From: Clostridia bacterium | GTDB taxonomy: Bacteria; Bacillota; Clostridia; Oscillospirales; Acutalibacteraceae | DNA: 42,778 nt | Reading direction: 5' to 3' | Assembly: GCA_017518415.1 (NCBI GenBank) | Contig: JAFWVC010000038.1 | Coordinates: 1 to 42,778 of the forward strand | In this document: positions 15,716 through 23,812 of the stretch, in pieces | Numbering within the stretch: position 1 is the stretch's first letter | How the letters are laid out: the number at the start of each line of letters is the position of its first letter | Notes under the pieces: model-generated | Database searches by the model: none | What the model saw: only the letters and a program-made list of their open reading frames with translations | Told to the model about the DNA's origin: nothing | Position numbers and translations under genes: made by a program

Positions 15716-17386
15716 TCATTCAAGGGAAATAAAGTAATAATAGACGGGCTGACCGCCGTCGACGACGGTCACATCCAGGTCTCCGTACTTGGCCCGGACC
15801 GCTTCGCCGACAGCCTCCGCTTCTTCCCGGCTCACGCCGTTGCCGTATATCAGGGTCATCACGCCGCTCGTGCGGCCGGCCCGGCGGCGGGCGGAAATCA
15901 GCTCGCGCACCAGCTTGATGCAGGCATGCGTCATTTCCTCGTCGGTAAACAGCAGTTTACTGCCCGCCAGCGCCAGAAGCTGACCTTCTTTGATGCTGCG
16001 TCCCTCGAAATCGCTGTCGCGCGCGGCGAAAGTCAGCGACCCGGTCGAAACGTTTTCGGCCGCCTGCATCATGGCCGTCAGGTTTTCTTCCACCTGCGCA
16101 TCGGGGTCAAAGGCCAGCAACGCCGCCACCCCCTGCGGAACGGTGCAGGTTTGCAGCACGTGTACCTCTCTGTCGGCCAGCGGTATCGCCTGTTCGGCCG
16201 CCAGAATGATGTTCTTGTTGTTGGGCAGCACATATACCACCTTGGCCGGTACCGCCTCCACCGCGCGCAGGATATCGTCCGTCGACGGATTCATCGTCTG
16301 CCCGCCGGACACTACCTGCCCGCAGCCCAGCTCGCCGAACAGCGCCTGCAGGCCCTCGCCGGCCGCCACCGCCACAAAGCCGTACGGCTCCTCCGGGGCG
16401 GTATACTGCGGCACCTGCGCCCCGCTCTCCGGGCCGATCGCCTGATCAACCCAGCCGGCGTTCTGATGCTGGATACGCATGTTTTCGACCTTGACCGTCT
16501 CAAACTGCCCGTATTCGATCGCCTTGGACAGCGCCTTGCCGGGGTCATTGGTGTGCACGTGAACCTTGATGATCTCCTCATCGTCCACTACGACCACGCA
16601 GTCGCCGATCGATTCCAGATAAGCGCGCAGCCGCAGGGGATCCGCCGTGCAGTTTTTGTCCCGGCCGACGATAAACTCGGTACAGTATGTAAAACGGATA
16701 TCCGTTTCAAACGTACCGGCCGCCGACGCGCCGACGGCAGCCGCCGTTTCGGTACGCGGCTGCGTATCGGCTTCCATTTCTCCGCCGGCGAACACGTTTT
16801 CCATTGCGCGCAGAATAATGCACAGGCCTTTGCCGCCCGCATCCACCACGCCGGTCTTTTTCAGCACCGGCAGCAGGTCGGGCGTACGCTCCAGCGATTC
16901 CTCGGCGGCCAGACACATCGCCTGCCAGACCGGCAGTATCTCCTGCGTCTCCTCCGCCTTGGCGCGGCCGGCCTCCGCCGCCTCGCGCGAGACGGTGAGG
17001 ATCGTGCCCTCGGTCGGCTTCATGACGGCTTTATAAGCCGCTTCCACGCCGAGCGTCAGCGCAGCGGCCGCCTCGGCTCCGTTGCATTGCTTTTTGCCGC
17101 GCAGGCCCTTGGAAAAGCCGCGGAACAGTAACGACAGAATCACGCCGGAGTTGCCGCGGGCACCCCGCAGCATGGCGGAAGCGGCCTGCTCCGCCACTTC
17201 GGACACCGTCTGGTTTTTGGATTTTTCGAGAACGCGGGCCGCTGCGGACAGCGTCATGGACATATTGGTACCGGTGTCCCCGTCCGGAACGGGGAATATA
17301 TTTAATGCGTCCACCGCCTGCTTTTCAGTCATCAGTTTGCGGGACGCCGAAATGAGAGCGTCGCGCAACACGTTTCCCTGTATCAA
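15716..17386 (-). CDS. yloV: DAK2-domain protein YloV (FakA-like fatty acid kinase)
   Basis: A 556-residue cytoplasmic protein. The N-terminal DAK2 nucleotide-binding domain shows NIFPVPDGDTGTNM (about 29-42) and RGARGNSGVILS (about 95-106); a middle DAK1-like domain and a C-terminal DegV-associated region follow. In Staphylococcus the orthologue phosphorylates fatty acids carried by a FakB (DegV) protein. No FakB gene is in this window. The start appears to be TTG at 17386, 9 nt after AAGGAG; no in-frame ATG lies upstream. It follows yloU by 43 bp, the common Firmicutes order. Gene ends at a terminator. Confidence 0.93.
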   Translation of the reverse strand: MIQGNVLRDALISASRKLMTEKQAVDALNIFPVPDGDTGTNMSMTLSAAARVLEKSKNQTVSEVAEQAASAMLRGARGNSGVILSLLFRGFSKGLRGKKQCNGAEAAAALTLGVEAAYKAVMKPTEGTILTVSREAAEAGRAKAEETQEILPVWQAMCLAAEESLERTPDLLPVLKKTGVVDAGGKGLCIILRAMENVFAGGEMEADTQPRTETAAAVGASAAGTFETDIRFTYCTEFIVGRDKNCTADPLRLRAYLESIGDCVVVVDDEEIIKVHVHTNDPGKALSKAIEYGQFETVKVENMRIQHQNAGWVDQAIGPESGAQVPQYTAPEEPYGFVAVAAGEGLQALFGELGCGQVVSGGQTMNPSTDDILRAVEAVPAKVVYVLPNNKNIILAAEQAIPLADREVHVLQTCTVPQGVAALLAFDPDAQVEENLTAMMQAAENVSTGSLTFAARDSDFEGRSIKEGQLLALAGSKLLFTDEEMTHACIKLVRELISARRRAGRTSGVMTLIYGNGVSREEAEAVGEAVRAKYGDLDVTVVDGGQPVYYYFISLE

Positions 17387-17429
17387 TGCATAGCACTCCT
17401 TTGGCCGGTCTGAACCGCAGACCGGATGA

Positions 17430-17780
17430 TCATTCTTTCAGGTCGTCGACGAAAACGTTGACCTTTTTGACGTCCAGCCCGGTCGCCTGTTCTATGACAT
17501 AGCGCACTTTGTTGACGATACTGCGGGAAATCGCCGCTATGTTCATGCCGTAGATCACGGTGATGTGAAGGTCCACGATCAGCTTGTCGTTTTCACTGCG
17601 CACATTGATGCCCTCGTCGGCAAAAGTGCGGCGGAAAAAGACGGAGCGCAGCCCCTGCTTCGGCCCGCTTTTGACCATGCCGGCCACCCCGTAGCACGAG
17701 GAAACGGCGTTGCCGACCAGGTAAGCGAAATATTCCTGCGATATTTCGATCGTTCCCAGATGATTTTCAATGCGTATCAT
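17430..17780 (-). CDS. yloU: Asp23/Gls24 family protein YloU
   Basis: A 116-residue Asp23/Gls24 protein. The pattern EISQEYFAYLVGNAVSSCYGVAG and the late VDLHITVIYG are typical. The family is linked to envelope stress and, in Staphylococcus, membrane-associated filaments. Immediately upstream of yloV as in other Firmicutes. Preceded by AAAGG at 9 nt. It begins 22 bp after the binding-protein gene. Confidence 0.93.
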   Translation of the reverse strand: MIRIENHLGTIEISQEYFAYLVGNAVSSCYGVAGMVKSGPKQGLRSVFFRRTFADEGINVRSENDKLIVDLHITVIYGMNIAAISRSIVNKVRYVIEQATGLDVKKVNVFVDDLKE

Positions 17781-17802
17781 AATGTCACGCCTTTCTTCTT
17801 TG

Positions 17803-19215
17803 TCACACGCCGGAAAAACTCCATTGTTCGATTCCGGAGAGCGGTTGCTGCTCCGTCATCTCCGTATACTGCAGCGCGCGGGGGAAGGCTGCCATCGCAG
17901 CCCGCCGGCAAAGCGGTACGAACGGCAGGGCGGCCGCAAAGGCCGTGCAAAACGCCTGCGCACTGCGCCGCCCGGTATAAGCGGCCAGCATCCCGGGCGC
18001 GTACCGCGCGAGCAGACCGGTCAGGTCCCAGTCCGCCGGCAGATCCACCTGCGTCAGCAGCAGATCATACTGCCCGGCAAGCCGTTCCTGCTCCCACGCA
18101 GCCGACGGCACCCGCCGCACCTCTACCTGCACGGACACCTGCGCCAGCTGCTGCGCGACCTGTTCCGCCGCCGCTGTTAAAAAGCCGTTTTCCCGCGGCA
18201 CAAGCAGTTGCAGCGGACCGATTCCGGAAGGGTTTGCCTCTGTATTATACCCCAATTGCCGCCATTGTGCAACCACATCTTTTATTTTTTTCTCCTGCAC
18301 GATTTCCGGCGTCTGCCAGGAGGCCGGAAAAAGGGTGTGCGCCGGCCGGGCATACCCGCCGAAAGCTGCGGTCAGCTCCTCACGCCGCAGAGCGGCCGAC
18401 AGCGCCTGCCGCACCTGTGCGCCGGCCGTGATTCCCTGCTGACCGTTGAAGCACAAAATCGCCAGCGAAGTCAGCGGCACCGCTTCGGATGCGCCGGTAA
18501 TCTGCGGCACGAAGCCTTCCGACAGAGTATCGTAATAAAACGTCAGTTCTCCGCCGCCGCGGGCCCGCCGCAGCGCCGACAGGTCTTCGTAGGTGCGCAG
18601 CGGAATGGAGCCGAGCTGCACGTCCCGTGTCGGGTAAAGCGTGCCGCCGCTGTAGCGGTACGGGCCGCTGCCCAGCGGCACGGGGCCGCCGGTTTGCCGG
18701 ATGATCGGGAAGGTCAGCAGCAGCTGCGGCTGCGGCGAGCCGGCCGTCACGGTAAAGATCATCGTCCCGCCGTTGGTTTCCAGCCCTTCGATGCGGCCGG
18801 CCGTTTCCCGGTAACGGTCGCTTTGCCGGGCTGCCTGCAGCGAAGCTTCCACATCCTGCGGCGTAACGGCGCTGCCGTCGGAAAAGCGAGCGTCCGCCCG
18901 CAGGGAAACGAGGATCCGCTCGCCGGTCACCTGCGCCGTGGCGGCCAGGCACAGCTGCGGCTGATCGTCCGCATCCGCCGTGATCAGGCTCTCATACAGC
19001 AGCGAACAGACCGCGCGGTTCGCATCGGAGCGGGCCTGATACGGGTCCAGCGCATCTCCTTGCAGCAGGCCGAGTATCAGCGTATTCACTTGCGATGGCT
19101 GTGCGTGCGGCCCGGAGGGATCCGATGCGCCGGAAACAGGCGCCTCCGGCAGCCGGAAGTGACACCCGGTCAGCAGCAGCGCCGGGCAAAGCAGCAGCGG
19201 CAGCAGGCGTTTCAT
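17803..19215 (-). CDS. Peptide/nickel-type ABC substrate-binding lipoprotein
   Basis: A 470-residue protein of the OppA/DppA (SBP_bac_5) family. The signal peptide ends in LLTGC with lipid-bearing C18. Features include VCSLLYESLI, FSDGSAVTPQDVEASL (standard FSDG.xxTaxDV region), GSGPYRY and a late VRQALSAAL segment. It is shorter than typical OppA (about 540). No permease or ATPase genes are adjacent, so its transporter must be elsewhere or it may act as an orphan receptor. AAAAGGAG lies 7 nt before the ATG. It follows ymdB by 24 bp and precedes yloU. Confidence 0.87.
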   Translation of the reverse strand: MKRLLPLLLCPALLLTGCHFRLPEAPVSGASDPSGPHAQPSQVNTLILGLLQGDALDPYQARSDANRAVCSLLYESLITADADDQPQLCLAATAQVTGERILVSLRADARFSDGSAVTPQDVEASLQAARQSDRYRETAGRIEGLETNGGTMIFTVTAGSPQPQLLLTFPIIRQTGGPVPLGSGPYRYSGGTLYPTRDVQLGSIPLRTYEDLSALRRARGGGELTFYYDTLSEGFVPQITGASEAVPLTSLAILCFNGQQGITAGAQVRQALSAALRREELTAAFGGYARPAHTLFPASWQTPEIVQEKKIKDVVAQWRQLGYNTEANPSGIGPLQLLVPRENGFLTAAAEQVAQQLAQVSVQVEVRRVPSAAWEQERLAGQYDLLLTQVDLPADWDLTGLLARYAPGMLAAYTGRRSAQAFCTAFAAALPFVPLCRRAAMAAFPRALQYTEMTEQQPLSGIEQWSFSGV

Positions 19216-19239
19216 GCGTTTTCTCCTTTTCAGGGGGGA

Positions 19240-20007
19240 TCAAACGGCGATCCGGCGGATCGCCGTGGTATGGCCGGTCTTTTCATCGATTTGCGCCAGA
19301 ACGCCGCACAACCGGCAAGGACCGGGGGCGGTGGTAAAATGTACCGGCATATGGTCCTTGATCCGGGCAATGGACTGCTCCGGCACAACGCCCAGCACCG
19401 ATTGTACGGGCCCCGTCATGCCGATATCGGTCATAAATCCGGTGCCGCCGGGCAGGATCTGTTCATCCGCCGTCTGCACATGGGTATGCGTGCCGTACAC
19501 CAAAGAGACCCGGCCGTCCAGCCAGCAGGCCAGCGCCCTTTTTTCCGCGGTGGCCTCCGCGTGAAAATCCAGCACACAAACCGTCGGCTTTTCCGGATCA
19601 CGCAGCAGGGCGTCCGCCGTCTCGAAGGGCGAAGCCAGCGGATCCAGATACACCGTGCCCAGCAGGTTGCCCACAGCCACGCGCACCCGGCCCTTATCTA
19701 CGATATACCAGCCCGCGCCCGGAACCGACGGCGGATAATTGGCCGGCCGCAGCAGAGCGGGGTTGCTTTCCAGCACCGGGTAGATTTCCCGGCGGCGGAA
19801 CACATGGTTGCCGGTGGTGATCACGTCGGCCCCGTAGCGGAAGATGGTATCCGCCGCATCCGGCGTGATACCGTTGCCCTCGGCCGCATTCTCTCCGTTG
19901 ACGACGCATACGTCGACCGCATACTGCTTTTTCAGCTGCGGCAGATGCCGGGTCAAGTACTCCGTCCCGGGTTGTCCCACGACGTCCCCGACACAAAGGA
20001 TATTCAT
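19240..20007 (-). CDS. ymdB: YmdB metallophosphoesterase (cyclic nucleotide phosphodiesterase)
   Basis: A 255-residue calcineurin-like enzyme of the TIGR00282/YmdB family, which hydrolyses 2',3'- or 3',5'-cAMP with two metal ions. Visible metal-binding motifs are GDVVGQPG, VVNGENAAEGNG, TTGNHVF, LDFHAEATAEK and YGTHTHVQTADE. GGGAGG lies upstream of ATG 20007. The rny-ymdB order is conserved in Firmicutes. The stem-loop at 20029-20071 lies between rny and this gene. Confidence 0.95.
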   Translation of the reverse strand: MNILCVGDVVGQPGTEYLTRHLPQLKKQYAVDVCVVNGENAAEGNGITPDAADTIFRYGADVITTGNHVFRRREIYPVLESNPALLRPANYPPSVPGAGWYIVDKGRVRVAVGNLLGTVYLDPLASPFETADALLRDPEKPTVCVLDFHAEATAEKRALACWLDGRVSLVYGTHTHVQTADEQILPGGTGFMTDIGMTGPVQSVLGVVPEQSIARIKDHMPVHFTTAPGPCRLCGVLAQIDEKTGHTTAIRRIAV

Positions 20008-20028
20008 ACCGTTCCTCCCCTGCGGGCG

Positions 20029-20071
20029 AAAAAAGCGCAGCACAGTTTGTGTGGCTGTGCCGCGGCTTTTT
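20029..20071 (-). terminator. Stem-loop terminator between rny and ymdB
   Basis: On the minus strand AAAAAGCCGCGGCACAG pairs with CTGTGCTGCGCTTTTTT across a 9-10 nt loop. The A/T-flanked stem ends in T6. It begins 13 bp after the rny stop and probably gives partial termination before ymdB. Confidence 0.75.
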
Positions 20072-20084
20072 CGGTGATGTTGTG

Positions 20085-21650
20085 TTATTTCGCGTAGTCC
20101 ACCGCGCGGTTTTCGCGGATCAGGTGCACCTTGATCTGCCCCGGGAACTCCATATCGCTTTCGATCTTCTTGGCAATGTCGTGCGCCAGCAGCGTCATCT
20201 GGTCGTCGCTGACCAGCTCCGGCTTGACCAGAATGCGGATCTCGCGGCCGGCCTGAATGGCAAAGGAGCGCTCGACGCCGTTGAAATCGTTGGCGATCTC
20301 TTCCAGTTTTTCCAGCCGCTTGATATAGTTCTCGAGGTTCTCGCGGCGGGCGCCCGGCCGGGCGGCGGAGATCGCGTCGGCCGCCTGCACCAGGCAGGCG
20401 ACTACCGTGGTGGCCTCCACGTCGCCATGGTGCGCCTGGATGGCGTGGATCACGGCGTCGCTTTCTTTATACTTGCGGGCAATATCCACGCCGATTTCCA
20501 CATGGGAACCTTCCACCTCGTGGTCGACGGCCTTGCCGATATCATGCAGCAGGCCGGCGCGGCGCGCCACTTCCGGATCCAGCCCCAGTTCGCTGGCCAT
20601 AATGCCGGCGAGGAAGGCCACTTCCATCGAGTGGTTGAGCACGTTCTGCCCGTAACTGGTGCGGTAATGCAGCCGGCCGAGCAGGCGGACCACCTCGGGG
20701 TGGATGCCGTGCAGCCCCGTCTCCAGCACTGCGCGTTCCCCTTCGGCTTTGATATTGGCTTCCACCTCGCGGCGGGCCTTATCCACCATTTCTTCAATGC
20801 GGGCGGGATGGATGCGCCCGTCGGTAATCAGGTGTTCGAGCGACAGGCGGGCGATCTCCCGGCGCACCGGGTCAAACCCGGACAGGGTGATCGCTTCGGG
20901 CGTGTCGTCAATGATCAGATCAACGCCGGTGAGCGTCTCGATCGCACGGATGTTGCGGCCCTCGCGGCCGATGATGCGCCCCTTCATCTCATCGCTGGGC
21001 AGCGGCACGACGGATACCGTCGTCTCGCTGACCTGGTCGGCCGCCACCCGCTGGATGGCATGCGAGATCAGGTTGCGCGCGCGCTGATCCGCCTCGTCCT
21101 TCAGGCGGGTCTCGTAATCGGCGATGCGCACGGCCTTGTCGTGCGCCAGGTCTTCCTCCAACCCTTTGAGCAGATATTCCTTAGCCTGTTCGGCGGTGTA
21201 GCCGGAGATCCTCTCCAGCATTTCAAACTGGCTTTTTTTCAGGCTTTCTGCCTCGGCCAGCCGGGTCTCGACTTCTTTCCGGCGGGCGGCGATCATTTCT
21301 TCCTTCTTCTCGTAGTTCTCGATCTTGCGGTCCAGCGCTTCCTCTTTTTGCTGCAGGCGGCGGTCCTGACGCTGCTGGTCGGCGCGCCGCTCTTTCAGTT
21401 CGCGGTCCGCTTCGTTGCGCATGCGATGGATCTCGTCCCTGGCTTCCAGCAGTTTTTCCTTCTTCATGGCCTCCGCCTTCAAGGCCGCTTCTTCCTCAAT
21501 GGTGCGGGCCTTCTCCTCAGCGGAACCGATCAGCGCTTCCGCCGTTTTTTTACGGTGGCGGATCCCCATGCGAAACGCTACAAGACCTGCTGCCACGGCG
21601 CCGACAATCAACGCGCCGACGGCAAGCAGAATGGCATACATCAATTCCAT
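20085..21650 (-). CDS. rny: Ribonuclease Y
   Basis: A 521-residue membrane-bound endoribonuclease that starts mRNA decay. It has one N-terminal membrane segment (about 4-25), a long Glu/Lys/Arg-rich coiled coil (about 30-190), a KH domain with [15 protein letters not shown] near 215-230, and an HD domain with [12 protein letters not shown]. The ATG at 21650 has GGAGGTG 13 nt upstream; an in-frame ATG 18 codons earlier would place the ribosome binding site inside the coding region. Downstream ymdB follows after a stem-loop. Confidence 0.97.
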   Translation of the reverse strand: MELMYAILLAVGALIVGAVAAGLVAFRMGIRHRKKTAEALIGSAEEKARTIEEEAALKAEAMKKEKLLEARDEIHRMRNEADRELKERRADQQRQDRRLQQKEEALDRKIENYEKKEEMIAARRKEVETRLAEAESLKKSQFEMLERISGYTAEQAKEYLLKGLEEDLAHDKAVRIADYETRLKDEADQRARNLISHAIQRVAADQVSETTVSVVPLPSDEMKGRIIGREGRNIRAIETLTGVDLIIDDTPEAITLSGFDPVRREIARLSLEHLITDGRIHPARIEEMVDKARREVEANIKAEGERAVLETGLHGIHPEVVRLLGRLHYRTSYGQNVLNHSMEVAFLAGIMASELGLDPEVARRAGLLHDIGKAVDHEVEGSHVEIGVDIARKYKESDAVIHAIQAHHGDVEATTVVACLVQAADAISAARPGARRENLENYIKRLEKLEEIANDFNGVERSFAIQAGREIRILVKPELVSDDQMTLLAHDIAKKIESDMEFPGQIKVHLIRENRAVDYAK

Positions 21651-21827
21651 ACTGTGTAAAAAACACCTCCGTATCATCATTTCAAAGTACAGAAAAGTAT
21701 CCACTGCGGCCGCGCCGCAGACTGTTCTGTAAAGGGATAAATATACCGCCGCGGATCGTCCGCGCGGCCGGGAAACGCTCGTTCCGTGAGCACCGCCCCA
21801 CAGAGATCGCCTTTTCCCTTATTTTAT

Positions 21828-21856
21828 ATCTTAACCCTTAAAATGCCTTCTGTCAA
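21828..21856 (-). promoter_or_regulatory. Sigma-A promoter of rny
   Basis: On the minus strand a perfect TTGACA (21851-21856) and TAAGAT (21828-21833) are 17 bp apart. They direct transcription into rny after a leader of roughly 170 nt. Confidence 0.82.
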
Positions 21857-21901
21857 GTAAAACTTTTCATCTTTCCTATCCGCGCAGATAGAAAAAACAT
21901 C

Positions 21902-21930
21902 AAAAAAGCACGGCTGCGCCGTGCTTTTTT
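21902..21930. terminator. Terminator of the seven-gene envelope operon
   Basis: AAAAAAGCACGGC (21902-21914) and GCCGTGCTTTTTT (21918-21930) form a perfect 13-bp stem with a 3-nt loop. It works in both directions and follows popT by 27 bp. Confidence 0.92.
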
Positions 21931-21956
21931 ATGCATCCGTATCCGGCGAAGCGCCG

Positions 21957-22832
21957 TCAGGTTTCCCGGCGGGTAAAGAAAAATGAGAGTGCCGCGCTGC
22001 CGAGCAGCAGTATGACCGCCGCGGCGCTTTCCGCGTTCAGGCCGAACGACGGGAACAGATACACAAGCGACCCGAGGATCAGCCCGAGAATGGCCGCGTA
22101 CGTCCCCTGCGGGAACCGGTGCAGCAACCCGTCTACCAGCCGGGAACCGAAAACCAGCCCGCACGCAATGCCGGCGCCGGCCGGCAGCAGAATCAGCAGC
22201 CGGGGCCACGCCTCCCCCAAAGGAAGCTGGCCGCGCAGCACGTCAGTCACCGCGCTGATGGCACCGATCACGGTATAATATTGCCCGAAGATCACCAGCA
22301 TGGCGGAGCCGCTGATGCCGGGCAGGATCATCGCCACAGTGCTCACGGCGCACACGGCCAGCAGCAGCAGCGCCAGCGGCAGCGTCAACGCCTGCGCGCC
22401 GGCCGTCTCGCCGGTGCCGGCGTAATTTTGCAGCAGCATAAAGCCCACCATCACGGCGATGCCGCCGCACAGGGGCACCAGCTCCGCCGGCCGGAAGGCA
22501 CGGCCGCCCGCCCGCCGGAAGATCATCGGGATGCTGCCCAGCACCAGCCCGAAGAAGACGGCGGCCGTCGCCGTCGGGAAGTTGCTCAGCAGCCACTTGA
22601 TCAGTCCGCTGAAAGCCAGCACGCCGCCGCCGGCGCCCAGCCCGAACAAAATCAAAAATCCGATGTTTTTTCGCAGATTTTTCAGGCCCAGCGCCTCGAC
22701 CATCCGATCGAACACGCCGAGAATGACCGCCATCGTCCCGCCGCTGACGCCGGGGATGACGTTGGCGACCCCCACCGCCGCGCCGGCCAGCACGGTACGC
22801 AACCCGCCCCAGGCGGATCGGATCCATTTCAT
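21957..22832 (-). CDS. popT: DUF368 undecaprenyl-phosphate translocase (PopT family)
   Basis: A 291-residue membrane protein with about eight hydrophobic segments. The DUF368 signature is present in two inverted-repeat copies: VANVIPGVSGGTMAVILG near residues 23-40 and MILPGISGSAMLVIFGQY near 190. Members return the lipid carrier undecaprenyl phosphate to the inner face of the membrane for cell wall and surface polymer synthesis. AAAGGAG lies 8 nt before ATG 22832. Last gene of the operon. Its presence beside secreted carbohydrate-active proteins fits an envelope role, though the link may be only transcriptional. Confidence 0.9.
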   Translation of the reverse strand: MKWIRSAWGGLRTVLAGAAVGVANVIPGVSGGTMAVILGVFDRMVEALGLKNLRKNIGFLILFGLGAGGGVLAFSGLIKWLLSNFPTATAAVFFGLVLGSIPMIFRRAGGRAFRPAELVPLCGGIAVMVGFMLLQNYAGTGETAGAQALTLPLALLLLAVCAVSTVAMILPGISGSAMLVIFGQYYTVIGAISAVTDVLRGQLPLGEAWPRLLILLPAGAGIACGLVFGSRLVDGLLHRFPQGTYAAILGLILGSLVYLFPSFGLNAESAAAVILLLGSAALSFFFTRRET

Positions 22833-22845
22833 CGTATCGTCTCCT

Positions 22846-23802
22846 TTACAACCGGTCAAAGGCCGGGATCAGCCATACGTCGTCCAGCGCGAAGGTGCGG
22901 CCGTTGAGATAGGCCAGCTCCTGCGCATCGTCCCGAAAAGCAAAGGTCAGCCGGTAGGAACACAGCGCCTGCGCAGTAAACCCGGTACCCTTGTTCATCG
23001 CATTGGTGCCGTACTTGCCGTCCCCCAGCAGCGGATGCCCCACCGAGGCCAGGTGCGCCCGGATCTGATGGGTGCGGCCGGTGAGCAGCTCGATTTCCAG
23101 CAGCGAGTAGCCCGGCTTCTCCTTCAGCACCTTATACCGGGTGGCGATAGAGCGCATCCCGGCACGGTACCGTTCGGACACGTATACCCGGTTGTGCTCC
23201 TCGTCCTTTTCCAGATACCCCTCCAACAGTCCCTCCGGCTGCGGCATCTGTCCGTGTACGATGCACAGGTAATACTTTTCGATCTCCCGCGCACGCAGCT
23301 TGGCATTGAGGATGCGCAGCGCCGCCGCCGTTTTGGCCGCTATAACGATGCCGCAGGTGTTCCGGTCAATCCGGTTGACCAGCGACGGCACGAAACTGTT
23401 TTCCGCCGCCGGATCGTATTCGCCTTTTTCGTACAGATAGCGCTGCACCCGGGCAATCAGGGTATCCCGGTACTCGTTGTCGTCCGGATGTACCAGCAGC
23501 CCGACCTTTTTGTTCAGCAGCAGCAGATGCTCATCCTCGTACACGATGTCCAGCTGCTTGCCGGCCGTCATAAAATCGTACACCGGGTCGACCTGTTCCA
23601 GACACTCGTCCTTCAGGTACAGCGTCAGTACGTCGCCGACGGACAGTTTGGTGGAAATTTCGCACCGCTTGCCGTTGAGTTTGATGTTCTTGGTGCGGAT
23701 TCCCTTATACATCATGGAGGCGGGCAGCAGCGGGAACGCCTTGGTCAGGAACTTGTCCACCCGCTGCCCGGCGTCATTCTCTTTTACGATGATCTGCTTC
23801 AT
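22846..23802 (-). CDS. RluA-family RNA pseudouridine synthase
   Basis: A 318-residue enzyme that isomerises uridines in rRNA or tRNA. An S4-type RNA-binding domain is at the N-terminus (QRVDKFLTKAFPLLPASMM, about 13-31). The catalytic Asp lies in VNRIDRNTCG (about 141-150), and GRTHQIRAHLASVGHPLLGD is the C-terminal family motif. I cannot say which position it modifies; RluC/RluD-type is most likely. AAAGG is 6 nt before the ATG. It lies 10 bp after the beta-helix gene and 13 bp before popT. Confidence 0.92.
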   Translation of the reverse strand: MKQIIVKENDAGQRVDKFLTKAFPLLPASMMYKGIRTKNIKLNGKRCEISTKLSVGDVLTLYLKDECLEQVDPVYDFMTAGKQLDIVYEDEHLLLLNKKVGLLVHPDDNEYRDTLIARVQRYLYEKGEYDPAAENSFVPSLVNRIDRNTCGIVIAAKTAAALRILNAKLRAREIEKYYLCIVHGQMPQPEGLLEGYLEKDEEHNRVYVSERYRAGMRSIATRYKVLKEKPGYSLLEIELLTGRTHQIRAHLASVGHPLLGDGKYGTNAMNKGTGFTAQALCSYRLTFAFRDDAQELAYLNGRTFALDDVWLIPAFDRL

Positions 23803-23812
23803 ATTTTTCCTT

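Larger units (their letters stand above)
21651..21956. other. 306-bp gap holding the rny leader, promoter and the popT terminator
   Basis: No coding sequence can be supported. The stretch contains the rny promoter (21828-21856), a GC-rich 5' leader of about 170 nt for rny, and the terminator at 21902-21930. The leader includes GC-rich inverted segments such as CCGCGGATCGTCCGCGCGG around 21749-21767, which could fold. I see no known riboswitch pattern. Confidence 0.6.

Noticed and set aside
21853-22209. A minus-strand 118-codon frame across the end of popT
   Set aside because: It overlaps popT in another frame, crosses the popT terminator and has no family pattern.
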